From positions 1,364,001 through 1,428,000 of the forward strand of contig CP152408.1 of the NCBI GenBank assembly GCA_038961845.1: a DNA stretch of 64,000 bases, in the 5' to 3' direction. A program made the position numbers and the translations under genes. This document shows positions 16,895 through 24,743 of the stretch, piece by piece; the first letter of the stretch is position 1; every line of letters starts with the position of its first letter. The stretch comes from Xylophilus sp. GW821-FHT01B05 (GTDB lineage: Bacteria > Pseudomonadota > Gammaproteobacteria > Burkholderiales > Burkholderiaceae_C). A model generated the notes under the pieces. The model had not been told where the DNA came from. It worked only from the letters and a program-made list of their open reading frames with translations, and did not search any database.

Positions 16895-16910
16895 GGCCCA
16901 CTCCTTCTTT

Positions 16911-16943
16911 AAAAACAAAGGCGACCACCTATCGAGTCGCCTT
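16911..16943 (-). terminator. Rho-independent terminator downstream of the histidine kinase gene
   Basis: AAGGCGAC (16918-16925) pairs with GTCGCCTT (16936-16943). On the minus strand the stem is followed by TTTGTTTTT. It lies between the histidine kinase gene (ends 17058) and the DUF1328 gene, separating the two leftward units. Confidence 0.75.
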
Positions 16944-17057
16944 GTGGCAAGCGTATGAAGAAGAGGCGCTGAACGTGATCAGCAGCAGGCCCGACGCCCT
17001 GTCAGTACCGGAGGCCGTGATTTGTAGGAGCGGGCTGACAGCGCCCGCAGAGGCGCT

Positions 17058-18398
17058 TTAGCGCGAGCTGGGCAGCGATGCTGCAATCAGCGTGCCTTTG
17101 CCCGGGGTCGACGTGATGGTCAGCCGGCCGCCTGCGGCCTCCACGCGATGGCGCATGCCGGCGAGGCCATGGGTGGATGGCATGACCACGCTCGTGTTGA
17201 AGCCCACGCCATCGTCGCGCACCTCCACGGCGACATGGCTGGCATAGCTGTGCAGGGTCACGATCACCTGGCGCGCCTGCGCGTACTTGCCGATGTTGGT
17301 CAGCGACTCTTGCACCAGCCGGTACACCGTGAGCTGCGCGGACTCGTCGAGCTCCGCCATCTCCAGGTTGGTCATGATGGAGAAACCCAGGCGCTCGCCC
17401 ATCTCGCGTGCCAGGATCTCCAGTGCGGCCACCAGCCCCAGGTTGGAGAGCGAGGAAGGCCGCAGGTCTTCGATGATGCGGCGCTTCAGGGCGATGCCGC
17501 TGTTGAGCGTTTCGGTCAGGTGCTGCAGGCGGGCGGCGGTCTCTGGCGAGTCGGTTCCGACACGCGACTTCAGCCGCGCCACGTCGAGCTTGGCAGCGGT
17601 CAGCAGCGAGCCCAGCTCGTCATGCAGCTCTCGCGCCAGATGGCCACGCTCGTCCTCGCGCACCTGCTGCAGGTGGGTGGCCAGTTGCGCCAGCGAGGCC
17701 GTGCGTTCGCGCACCTGGTCGCCAAGCCGGTCGCGCTCGCGCTCCAGCATTTCCTGCTGCCGCTGGTCGGTTTGCTTCAGCGCATTGCTCTGGCGCAAGT
17801 ACATGTAGAACGCGATCAGTCCCACCAGCGTGACGGCGGCAATGCCAATGCGCGAGAGCTGCAGTGAGCGCACGATCTGCTCCTGCCCGGTGTCCACCGC
17901 GTTTGAGCTGGCCGCGATCAACTGGCGAGTCTGCCGGCGGATCTCGTCCATGTGCTCGCGGCCCACATCGGTCATGAGCACGAAGCGCCAGGCATCTTCG
18001 TTGCCCTGCTTGCGCAGGCGTACGCTGAGTTCCATCTCTGCGAGCTTGCGCGATATCTGGCGGCTCAGCAGGCCCAGGCTGGCGACGTGCTCGGGCGAAT
18101 CCGCGTAGTAGCCGCGCAACTCATCCAGGCTGCGGTTGATCTCGGTGATCGAGGCGTTGTAGGGTTCGAGATAGCGCTCGTCGCCGGTCAGCAGGTAGCC
18201 GCGCTGGCCGGTTTCGCCGTCAAGCACCTGCTGCAGCAACTGTGTCAGCGTGGTGCGGATGCGCTGGGATTGCGCGATCTCCTGCAGCGCGGCGTTGGAG
18301 CGGATGTAGCCGGTTTCGTTGATCCCGACCAGCATGGCTGCGGCCAGCACTGCCATCAGCAGACTGACCATGAAACGGGGAACCAGTAACCTTCGCAT
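17058..18398 (-). CDS. CHASE3-domain sensor histidine kinase (NarL/DegS class)
   Basis: The 446-aa inner-membrane kinase has TM1 (about residues 10-26), a periplasmic CHASE3-type domain (L-D-G-E-T-G-Q-R-G-Y-L-L-T-G near 59-72), TM2 (about 184-201) and a coiled linker. A HisKA_3 dimerisation domain with acceptor H259 (A-R-E-L-H-D-E-L-G) follows, then an HATPase_c domain with N, D-D-G-V-G-F and G-L-A-G-M-R boxes. It is divergent from a LuxR-type response regulator starting 127 bp away, its likely partner. The stress-gene cluster lies directly downstream, so that cluster is a plausible target (inference). The signal is unknown. Confidence 0.92.
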   Translation of the reverse strand: MRRLLVPRFMVSLLMAVLAAAMLVGINETGYIRSNAALQEIAQSQRIRTTLTQLLQQVLDGETGQRGYLLTGDERYLEPYNASITEINRSLDELRGYYADSPEHVASLGLLSRQISRKLAEMELSVRLRKQGNEDAWRFVLMTDVGREHMDEIRRQTRQLIAASSNAVDTGQEQIVRSLQLSRIGIAAVTLVGLIAFYMYLRQSNALKQTDQRQQEMLERERDRLGDQVRERTASLAQLATHLQQVREDERGHLARELHDELGSLLTAAKLDVARLKSRVGTDSPETAARLQHLTETLNSGIALKRRIIEDLRPSSLSNLGLVAALEILAREMGERLGFSIMTNLEMAELDESAQLTVYRLVQESLTNIGKYAQARQVIVTLHSYASHVAVEVRDDGVGFNTSVVMPSTHGLAGMRHRVEAAGGRLTITSTPGKGTLIAASLPSSR

Positions 18399-18525
18399 GC
18401 AATGCTCTGGGCGGGGGAATTATTCGTCAATAATCAATGGCGCTACCGAAACACAGGCTGATGGGCCAAGGGCCAGCACCGGGCATTGTGCCCCGCCTAT
18501 GGCCTGCGCCGCAGAAAGACCGGAA

Positions 18526-19158
18526 ATGATAAAAATCGGAATCGTGGATGACCACGCCATTGTGCGGACCGGGCTCCGGCAGTTCTTCTCCGACCATGTC
18601 GATCTGCGAGTGGTTGGCGAGGCGTCCAATGGGCGCGAGGCCATCGACCTGATCCGCAATGTCGAGATCGATGTGCTGGTGATGGATCTCTCCATGCCGG
18701 GCCAGACCGGCCTCGATGCCTTGGGCATGATCCGCGCCAAGGCCCCGGATGTCGGCATCCTGATCCTCAGCGGCTACCCGGAGGAGCACTACGCCATGAA
18801 CCTGATCCGTCAGGGGGCGAGCGGCTATCTCAACAAGGAATGCGAGCCGATGGAGATCGTCAATGCGATCCGCACCATCTCGCTGGGCCGGCGCTACATC
18901 ACGCCGGCCGTGGCCGACCTGCTGGCGCAGCAGCTTAACCGCAAGGACGATGCGCCGGCACATGAGCTTCTGTCCGAGCGTGAATTCCAGGTGTTCCTCA
19001 AGCTCGCCAAGGGCGAGACCGCTGGCGACATCGCCAAGTCGCTGTCGCTGAGCGTGAAGACGGTGAGCACCTACCGCACGCGCCTGATGGAGAAGATGAA
19101 CCTTGCCTCCAACAGCGACCTGACCTACTACGCGCTGAAGAACAAGCTGATCGATTGA
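18526..19158 (+). CDS. NarL/FixJ-type response regulator
   Basis: The 210-aa regulator has an N-terminal receiver domain (acidic D8, D9; phospho-acceptor D54 in V-M-D-L-S-M-P-G; Lys of L-N-K-E-C) and a C-terminal LuxR-type helix-turn-helix (L-S-E-R-E-F-Q-V-F-L-K-L-A...K-T-V-S-T-Y-R). ATG 18526, beginning M-I-K-I-G-I-V-D-D-H, is the correct receiver start although the frame stays open upstream. It pairs with the divergent CHASE3 kinase and ends 4 bp from the end of a convergent receiver-only gene. Confidence 0.93.
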   Translation: MIKIGIVDDHAIVRTGLRQFFSDHVDLRVVGEASNGREAIDLIRNVEIDVLVMDLSMPGQTGLDALGMIRAKAPDVGILILSGYPEEHYAMNLIRQGASGYLNKECEPMEIVNAIRTISLGRRYITPAVADLLAQQLNRKDDAPAHELLSEREFQVFLKLAKGETAGDIAKSLSLSVKTVSTYRTRLMEKMNLASNSDLTYYALKNKLID

Positions 19159-19162
19159 GGCG

Positions 19163-19594
19163 TTAGACCGACAACGCGGACGGGTCCAGGTCCGCGCTGG
19201 ACCAGATCCCCTGGGAGGCATGCTGGATGCAATAGTCCAGCAGCGCATCGATTTCGTTGGATTTGTCGAACACCGCATCTGCGCCCAGTTGCGCGCAGCG
19301 GGTGCGGATGTCGGGTGTGGCGTAGTTGCTGAGCACCACCACCCGCTGGTGCGGCAGGCGTTCTTTGCAGGCGGCAAGAACACCCAATCCGCTGCCCTGT
19401 TTCAGAAACAGGTCCACGATGGCCAAGTCCCACTGGTGGGCGTGCGCGGCCAGCCAACCACAGCCTTCGCGCTCGGCCACCGCGACTCCGACTGTCCTGA
19501 TGTGGGCCAACTCTTCCAGAGTGCCGATCAGGTTTTCGCGGATAGTGGCGTTGTCTTCGACAATGAAAGTTCTGATTCCCGGGATCATGTCCAT
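19163..19594 (-). CDS. Stand-alone receiver-domain response regulator
   Basis: The 143-aa protein is a single receiver domain: acidic pair E13-D14, phospho-acceptor D61 (L-A-I-V-D-L-F-L), and Lys of F-D-K-S-N. There is no output domain. A short C-terminal extension (W-S-S-A-D-L-D-P-S-A) follows. It may act as a phosphate sink or bind a partner, possibly sharing the CHASE3 kinase with the adjacent LuxR-type regulator. It is convergent with that gene (4-bp gap). Confidence 0.87.
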   Translation of the reverse strand: MDMIPGIRTFIVEDNATIRENLIGTLEELAHIRTVGVAVAEREGCGWLAAHAHQWDLAIVDLFLKQGSGLGVLAACKERLPHQRVVVLSNYATPDIRTRCAQLGADAVFDKSNEIDALLDYCIQHASQGIWSSADLDPSALSV

Positions 19595-19929
19595 AGGCGT
19601 TGGTTGATTGCATCCAACCGGTCAAAGACACGCCTGGCAACTCTTACTGCCAATGTAGGGCGCGCAGGGACGGGATTCTGCCAGCGCCTGCGCGGCACTT
19701 TTGTGGGGCTTGTCCTACAAGTGCAGGACCGCTCTAACGGTGGTGCCGGTGGCCGGTACTGCATGCCCGTCGCCTGTGCGGGCACACTAGTGTCGCGTCA
19801 AGCACGATCTGCCGGTGTGCGCTTGCCCTCGCCGCGCATCGCTGCGCCTTGCGCTGCACGCCGATGCCTTCGCACCCATCCTTCACCTCACGCTTGACGC
19901 GACACTAGTCACTCTTTACCGGAACCCCG
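19595..19929. other. 335-bp intergenic region holding an inverted-repeat element
   Basis: No credible gene is visible. The left part (19595-19785) is plain GC-rich DNA holding the promoters of the receiver gene. The right part is the inverted-repeat element described at 19786-19909. The lipocalin start follows 20 bp later, after an AT-richer ACTCTTTACC. Confidence 0.6.
19786..19909. repeat. 124-bp element with perfect 18-bp terminal inverted repeats
   Basis: ACTAGTGTCGCGTCAAGC (19786-19803) recurs inverted at 19892-19909, enclosing 88 bp of GC-rich sequence with no gene. The size and perfect arms fit a miniature mobile element or the deleted remnant of an insertion sequence. No second copy was seen in the window and no clear target duplication is visible beyond the palindromic ACTAGT ends. 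It lies in the lipocalin promoter region. Confidence 0.65.
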
Positions 19930-20550
19930 ATGTCATCTTTACCCCTGCTGCCTTCTTGCCTGTCGCGTCGTCTTGGCCCCTTGCTCTTGGTGGGCGCGTT
20001 GCTTGTGGGCTGGGGCGGCGGCGCTTGGGCGCAGGATGCTGCAGAGCCCGGCGCGGCGTCCCTGCCCGTCGTGCCGCATGTGGATCTGCTGCGCTATGGC
20101 GGCCTGTGGCATGAGATTGCGCGGCTGCCCAACTCCCTGCAGCGCAAGTGCGTGGATGAGGTAACGGCCGAGTACCTGCCGCGGCCTTCGGGTGGCATGT
20201 CGGTGGTCAACCGCTGCCGCCAGCAAGATGGCTCATTGGACGAGACCCGTGGTGTGGGGCGCAGAGCGGCCCCGCATGAAGGCGAGGCCGACGATGCCGG
20301 GCGCCTGGAAGTGCGCTTCGCCCCGATCTGGATGGCCTGGCTGCCTGCCGTGTGGGGTGACTATCGGATCCTGGCGCTGGACGACGACTATTCGATTGCC
20401 CTGGTGGGCACTGCGGACCGCAGTTCCCTGTGGCTGCTGGCCCGCAGGCCTTCCTTGCCGGACAAGGAGGTCGAGGCGTGGCTGGCGCGCGCCGCAGCGC
20501 TGGGCTTTGACACGAGCCGGGTTATCCGCTCCGGCGCGGCTGCCAGTTAG
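19930..20550 (+). CDS. Lipocalin family protein (Blc-like), exported
   Basis: The 206-aa protein has a signal peptide (hydrophobic core L-L-L-V-G-A-L-L-V, cleavage near A-W-A-Q). The lipocalin signature Y-G-G-L-W-H-E-I-A-R lies near residues 56-65. Strands with V-V-N-R-C and W-G-D-Y-R-I-L-A-L-D-D-D-Y then follow the Blc family order. No lipobox cysteine is seen, so it is probably periplasmic rather than lipid-anchored. Bacterial lipocalins bind fatty acids or lysophospholipids during envelope stress. Confidence 0.9.
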   Translation: MSSLPLLPSCLSRRLGPLLLVGALLVGWGGGAWAQDAAEPGAASLPVVPHVDLLRYGGLWHEIARLPNSLQRKCVDEVTAEYLPRPSGGMSVVNRCRQQDGSLDETRGVGRRAAPHEGEADDAGRLEVRFAPIWMAWLPAVWGDYRILALDDDYSIALVGTADRSSLWLLARRPSLPDKEVEAWLARAAALGFDTSRVIRSGAAAS

Positions 20551-20614
20551 ATCGGGCCAAGCGTGGACGCATAGCTTTGGTGGCGCAGGCAGTGATTTGA
20601 GTGGAGGTCAGAAA

Positions 20615-20896
20615 ATGAGGGTGAAGCGATTTTTTTGCTGGCTGGGGCTTGCACTTCTATCCCCGATTTTCTTCCTCCTTGCTATCCAATTCTTTCGCCG
20701 CATCGCATTCGTGGTTCGCCACGGCGGTGTGGATTGCGCGGCGTGCAATGGATCGCCCTTGGCGTTCTTGATCGGTTGGGGAGTTGAAATGCTACTTTCG
20801 CTTTTCGTGGGGGCTTTTGCCTTCGCGCTTTGGCGCCCGATAAAGCGCAGTGGCGTGCATCTTTCGGCTAGATCGCCTGGCAATCAGGCGCAGTGA
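20615..20896 (+). CDS. Small hypothetical two-helix membrane protein
   Basis: The 93-aa protein has a strong Shine-Dalgarno (GGAGGT, then CAGAAA before ATG). It contains two hydrophobic helices (about residues 6-26 and 48-70) joined by a loop with a C-A-A-C pair near residues 41-44, and has a basic tail. I do not recognise a family. The coding sequence is less GC-rich than its neighbours, with several AT-ending codons, so it may be acquired. It lies 64 bp after the lipocalin. Confidence 0.6.
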   Translation: MRVKRFFCWLGLALLSPIFFLLAIQFFRRIAFVVRHGGVDCAACNGSPLAFLIGWGVEMLLSLFVGAFAFALWRPIKRSGVHLSARSPGNQAQ

Positions 20897-20928
20897 ACGC
20901 GGCACTGTTCGGGCGGAGCCTGCTGGAG

Positions 20929-20957
20929 CCCTTCGATAGGCTCAGGGCGAACGGCGG
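20929..20957. repeat. Short REP-like palindromic repeat
   Basis: CCCTTCGATAGGCTCAGGGC followed by GAACGGC is a version of a dispersed motif that also occurs, slightly changed, near both ends of the IS element at 28.1-30.0 kb. It is non-coding and follows the 93-aa gene. Confidence 0.6.
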
Positions 20958-21045
20958 AGATCGCCCGTGATGATTTGCGAGTCGGCCAGCTTGCAAGACA
21001 CATAAGTCCACGGAAAGCGCGAGGGCCTTCAACAAGGAAAGCGCC

Positions 21046-21381
21046 CTACGCTGCCCCCGCAGCAAGCACCTGCATCGCGTCCTGCACTGCCGCTGCATCG
21101 GCGGGCCGCACCAGCCGCGCTACTTCCTGGCCGTCGCGCAGGAAGATCAGCGTGGGCCAGAGTTTGACTTTGAAGGATCGGCCCAGTGCGCGGCCGGGGC
21201 CGTCTTCCACCTTGAGGTGGCGCAGGGCAGGGTGGGCGCTGACGGCGGGCGCGATCAGTGGCTGCGCGGCCTGGCAGAAGCCGCACCAGTCGGTGCCGAA
21301 TTCCAGCAGCGTGGCGCCGGGCAGGGCATCGATCTCGGCGCGTGTCGGGGCGGTGGTGGCGTAGGGGGTGGGCGTGGGCAT
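21046..21381 (-). CDS. Thioredoxin family protein
   Basis: The 111-aa cytoplasmic thioredoxin has active site W-C-G-F-C near residues 33-37. It contains the cis-Pro segment L-W-P-T-L-I-F-L and the usual thioredoxin strand order. The C-G-F-C dipeptide differs from the common C-G-P-C, so its redox potential may differ. ATG 21381 is chosen because it starts the domain; the frame stays open further upstream through a repeat. It is divergent from the hemoglobin gene. Confidence 0.9.
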   Translation of the reverse strand: MPTPTPYATTAPTRAEIDALPGATLLEFGTDWCGFCQAAQPLIAPAVSAHPALRHLKVEDGPGRALGRSFKVKLWPTLIFLRDGQEVARLVRPADAAAVQDAMQVLAAGAA

Positions 21382-21447
21382 GGCGGGGTCCTTGGTGGGC
21401 AGCAAGTCAGCATTCTGCGGACTTTGGGTCCTGGGTAATTGGGGTGC

Positions 21448-21510
21448 TCTATTTTTCATAGCTATATGCCAAGGCAGGTACTGGGCTACGAGCACTTTTT
21501 ATCAATATTC
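21448..21510. repeat. AT-rich hairpin repeat, copy D (divergent)
   Basis: TTTTTCATAGCTATATGCC, then AAGGCAGGTACTGGGCTACGA and a T-rich run, match the core layout of copies A, C and E with more changes. It lies between the divergent thioredoxin and hemoglobin genes. Confidence 0.6.
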
Positions 21511-21642
21511 CAGTCTGGGCATGCTGCAGGGGGGCGGTGGGATACTTGGGCATTGTTCCCACGTTGCCGCCATGGGGTGCCGCGCATCCATTCCTGAGGG
21601 GCGCCAGTCCGCTCGCTGCAACCGCTTGTTGCCATTTCGACC

Positions 21643-22047
21643 ATGCAAATCCAAGACAAACCCCCGTTCGACACACCCTTCGAGTGGATTGGCGGCGAAG
21701 CCCGCGTGCAGGCGCTGGTCGAGCGCTTCTATGACCTGATGGACCTGGAGCCCGCCTACGCCGCCTTGCGCGCGGCCCACGGCCCCGACCTGAGCAATGC
21801 GCGGCAGCGGCTGTTCTGGTTTCTGTGCGGCTGGCTGGGCGGGCCGCAGCACTACACCGAGCGCTTCGGCCACCCCATGCTGCGGGCTCGGCACATGCCG
21901 TTTTCCATTGGCATCAAGGAGCGCGACCAGTGGCTGGCCTGCATGGACCAGGCCATGGGCGAGACCGGCGTGCCCGAGGACTTGCGGCTGCGCCTGCAGC
22001 AGAGCTTCTTCCAGACCGGCGACTGGATGCGCAACAAGGGCGTTTGA
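21643..22047 (+). CDS. Group II truncated hemoglobin
   Basis: The 134-aa globin binds heme and typically handles oxygen, NO or redox chemistry. Family features are F-x-W-I-G-G-E at the N-terminus, F-Y-D-L-M-D around the B helix Tyr, and a conserved W-L-G-G-P-Q-x-Y region. The proximal histidine lies in R-H-M-P-F-S-I. The C-terminus reads F-F-Q-T-G-D-W-M-R-N-K. Its TGA is directly followed by the TAA of the convergent LysR gene with no gap. Confidence 0.93.
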   Translation: MQIQDKPPFDTPFEWIGGEARVQALVERFYDLMDLEPAYAALRAAHGPDLSNARQRLFWFLCGWLGGPQHYTERFGHPMLRARHMPFSIGIKERDQWLACMDQAMGETGVPEDLRLRLQQSFFQTGDWMRNKGV

Positions 22048-22950
22048 TTAAGCCTGCCCAGCTTTGATGAAATCCACAAACGCCCGCAGCGGCGCCGGCA
22101 GCAGGCGCCGCCCGGGGTAGTACAAAAAGGGGCCGGAGAAGCGTGGCCACCACGGCTCCAGGATGGGCTGCAGGCGGCCATCGTCCAGGTAGGGCTGGAG
22201 CCAGTCCTCGAACAGGTAGATGACGCCGGTGCCGGCCACGGCTGCGTCAACGGCCAGGTCGGTTGCGCCGCCCAACTGCACCAGCAGCCGCCCTGCGGGC
22301 TCGATCCGCAGCAGCTCGCCATTGCGCTCGAACTCCCAGGGCGGCATGGCGCCACTGCTGAAGCGCCCGCGCAGGCAGTGGTGCTTGAGCAGGTCGCGCG
22401 GGTGCTCCGGGCGGCCGTGGCGTGCCAGGTAGGCGGGCGATGCGGCAGCGGCAAAGCGCTGGGTGCGCGGGCCGATCGGCAGGGCGATCATGTCCTGCTC
22501 CAGCCGCTCGTCGTAGCGGATGCCGGCGTCGCAGCCGGCCGCCAGCACGTCGACAAAGCTGTCCTCGGCTATCACCTCCAGGCCGATATCAGGGTAGGCC
22601 GCCAGGAAGGCCGGCACGATGGCTGGCAGCACCAGCCGTGCCGCGCTGATCGGCACGTTGAGCTTCAACGTGCCCGCCGGCTGGTCGCGAAAACCGTTGA
22701 CCACGTCGAGTGCGGCCTCGACCTCGGTCAGGGCTGGGCCCAGCCGCTCCAGCAGGCGCTGCCCGGCCTCGGTCGGCACCACGCTGCGCGTCGTGCGGTG
22801 GAGCAGGCGCACGCCCAGCTGTGCCTCCAGCCGGCGCACCGCCTCGCTCAGCCCGGAGGCGCTGGCGCCGCTGGCACGCGCGCCATCCCGGAAGCCCTTG
22901 GCGCGCGCCACCGCCACAAAGGCGTTCAGATCAGCCAGATCGAATTTCAT
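22048..22950 (-). CDS. LysR family transcriptional regulator
   Basis: The 300-aa protein has an N-terminal winged helix (D-L-A-D-L-N-A-F-V-A-V-A..., S-A-S-G-L-S-E-A-V-R-R-L-E) and a substrate-binding effector domain from about residue 90 (G-T-L-K-L-N-V-P). The type resembles AaeR/DmlR-like regulators. It is divergent from an aldo/keto reductase gene (100-bp gap), which is its likely target. Confidence 0.92.
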   Translation of the reverse strand: MKFDLADLNAFVAVARAKGFRDGARASGASASGLSEAVRRLEAQLGVRLLHRTTRSVVPTEAGQRLLERLGPALTEVEAALDVVNGFRDQPAGTLKLNVPISAARLVLPAIVPAFLAAYPDIGLEVIAEDSFVDVLAAGCDAGIRYDERLEQDMIALPIGPRTQRFAAAASPAYLARHGRPEHPRDLLKHHCLRGRFSSGAMPPWEFERNGELLRIEPAGRLLVQLGGATDLAVDAAVAGTGVIYLFEDWLQPYLDDGRLQPILEPWWPRFSGPFLYYPGRRLLPAPLRAFVDFIKAGQA

Positions 22951-23050
22951 TGTTCGCCGCTCCGTACAACCTGTGCGGATTGTGGCTACTTATCGCGCAA
23001 TGCAAGGCTGCCTAGACTGCCTTTCATCTCCAGCAGAAAGGAATCCCACC

Positions 23051-23929
23051 ATGTCCCAACCTTCCAACGCCGGCAGCTTTTCCCTCGGCGGCCGCAGTGT
23101 GAACCGACTTGGCTACGGCGCCATGCAACTAGCCGGCCCGGGCGTGTTCGGCCCGCCCAAGGACCGCGACGCCGCCCTGGCCGTGCTGCGCGCGGCGGTG
23201 GCTGCCGGCGTGAACCACATGGACACCAGCGACTTCTACGGCCCGCACATCACCAACCAGCTGATCCGCGAGGCGCTGGCGCCGTACCCGGATGAGCTGG
23301 TCATCGTCACCAAGATCGGTGCGCGGCGCGGGCCCGACGGCGCCTGGCTGCCGGCGTTTGCGCCCGAGGAACTGACCCAGGCCGTGCACGACAACCTGCG
23401 CAACCTGGGGGTAGGGGCGCTGGACGTGGTCAACCTGCGCATCATGTTTGACACGCACGGCCCGGCTGAGGGCTCGATCGAGGCACCGCTGGCTGCACTG
23501 GCTGCGTTGCAGCAGCAGGGCCTGGTGCGCCATATTGGCCTCAGCAATGCCACGCGCGCCCAGATCGCCGAGGGGCGCCGCATCTGCCCCATCGTGTGCG
23601 TGCAGAACCACTACAACCTGGTGCATCGGCAGGATGACGCGCTGATCGACGAACTGGCGCGCGACGGCATCGCCTACGTGCCCTTCTTCCCGTTGGGCGG
23701 GTTCACGCCGTTGCAGTCCTCGGCTCTGTCGGACGTGGCGCAGCAATTGGGCGCAACGCCCATGCAGGTGGCGCTGGCGTGGCTGCTGCGGCGCTCGCCC
23801 AACCTGCTGCTGATCCCGGGCACCTCGTCGGTGGCGCATCTGCGTGAAAACCTGGCAGCGGTGGCGCTGGAGCTGCCGCCAGACGCCATGGCGGCGCTGG
23901 AGCGCGTGGCGGGCCACTCGCCGGCGTGA
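23051..23929 (+). CDS. Aldo/keto reductase (YdbC-like)
   Basis: The 292-aa NADPH-dependent oxidoreductase has a (beta/alpha)8 barrel. The catalytic Asp and Tyr lie in H-M-D-T-S-D-F-Y-G and the Lys in I-V-T-K-I-G. The usual active-site His position falls in D-V-V-N-L-R-I, which I associate with the YdbC-type group acting on pyridoxal or aldehydes rather than sugars. The C-terminal cofactor motif I-P-G-T-S-S is present. The upstream LysR gene is divergent and probably regulates it. ATG 23051 follows GAAAGGAAT. Confidence 0.9.
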   Translation: MSQPSNAGSFSLGGRSVNRLGYGAMQLAGPGVFGPPKDRDAALAVLRAAVAAGVNHMDTSDFYGPHITNQLIREALAPYPDELVIVTKIGARRGPDGAWLPAFAPEELTQAVHDNLRNLGVGALDVVNLRIMFDTHGPAEGSIEAPLAALAALQQQGLVRHIGLSNATRAQIAEGRRICPIVCVQNHYNLVHRQDDALIDELARDGIAYVPFFPLGGFTPLQSSALSDVAQQLGATPMQVALAWLLRRSPNLLLIPGTSSVAHLRENLAAVALELPPDAMAALERVAGHSPA

Positions 23930-23987
23930 TGGCCGGGCGGGCATCCGTTAGCCTATGCCCTTTTGTTGCTACCACTCTGCCATCACC

Positions 23988-24392
23988 ATGAAGACATCCT
24001 CTGCCCTCGCCATCCTCCTGTCCGCCGCTGCCGCGCTGCCGTTGGCCGCTGGCGCTGAAGTCCTGGCCTCTGGCGTCAACGTCGAGCAGATCAAGGTGGG
24101 CACTGGCGCCCAGCCTACCGCCAGCAGCACGGTCAAGGTGCATTACCGTGGCACGCTGGTCGATGGAACGGAGTTCGATAGCTCCTACAAGCGCGGCGAG
24201 CCGATCTCGTTCCCGCTGACCGGCGTGATCCCCTGCTGGACGCAGGGCGTGCAGACCATGAAGGTGGGCGGCAAGGCCAAGCTCATCTGCCCACCGGCTA
24301 CGGCCTACGGCTCTCGTGGCGCCGGTGGCGTGATCCCGCCTAATGCCACGCTGACCTTCGAGATCGAATTGCTGGACGTGGTCGGCCGCTAA
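23988..24392 (+). CDS. Exported FKBP-type peptidyl-prolyl cis-trans isomerase
   Basis: The 134-aa protein has a signal peptide (M-K-T-S-S-A-L-A-I-L-L..., cleavage near A-A-G-A) and a complete FKBP domain: V-K-V-H-Y-R-G-T-L-V-D-G-T-E-F-D-S-S, V-I-P-C-W-T-Q-G, and Y-G-S-R-G-A-G-G-V-I-P-P-N-A-T-L. It should catalyse proline isomerisation in periplasmic protein folding. Its TAA stop (24390-24392) is also the left target duplication of a 269-bp mobile element, so the element entered the stop codon without changing the protein. Confidence 0.93.
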   Translation: MKTSSALAILLSAAAALPLAAGAEVLASGVNVEQIKVGTGAQPTASSTVKVHYRGTLVDGTEFDSSYKRGEPISFPLTGVIPCWTQGVQTMKVGGKAKLICPPATAYGSRGAGGVIPPNATLTFEIELLDVVGR

Positions 24393-24664
24393 GAACGTGT
24401 TTGCGATCTCTATGGGGTCGCGCAAGTGTCTTTGCGGGATGGGATGCAAGGCGCGGTGCGCCGTCCATAGCTTGGCTATGGACAAGCGCCGCAACGCCGC
24501 AGACCGCCCGCAAAGACACTTGCCCGAAGGGTTGGAGTGAAATCGGGCGATTGAGCGCCCCATCTGCTTGCATGGGCACGAGCCCATGCGGCGCAGACTG
24601 GGCCACCCACTCATCCCGATTGCACTCCAACGCGATCCCCATACAGATCGTAAACAAGTTCTAA
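24390..24664. mobile_element. Palindromic miniature inverted-repeat element (MITE), copy 2, inserted in a stop codon
   Basis: The element (24393-24661, 269 bp) is flanked by TAA at 24390-24392 and 24662-24664. It matches copy 1 (14123-14391) at 267 of 269 positions. The two differences lie in the second hairpin loop (C for T) and the right terminal repeat (AAGTTC for ACGTTC). The outer inverted repeats and both internal hairpins are kept. The left TAA serves as the FKBP gene's stop codon. Near identity indicates recent spread. Confidence 0.9.
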
Positions 24665-24704
24665 CCCCCTGGGGCGGTGCGCGGAGGCATCGCCAGCGCG
24701 CAAT

Positions 24705-24734
24705 TTGCGTGAATGGGAAAAAATCCCATATACA
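24705..24734 (+). promoter_or_regulatory. Promoter with palindromic operator for the DUF6502 operon, possibly leaderless
   Basis: TTGCGT (24705-24710) and TATACA (24729-24734) are spaced by 18 bp. The spacer holds the palindrome ATGGGA-AAAAA-TCCCAT (24713-24729), which reaches the first base of the -10 box. A start about 7 bp past the -10 box falls near 24741, 3 bp before the ATG, and no Shine-Dalgarno is seen. This suggests a leaderless or near-leaderless mRNA, with the palindrome a repressor site (inference). Confidence 0.5.
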
Positions 24735-24743
24735 ATCCGCCGC

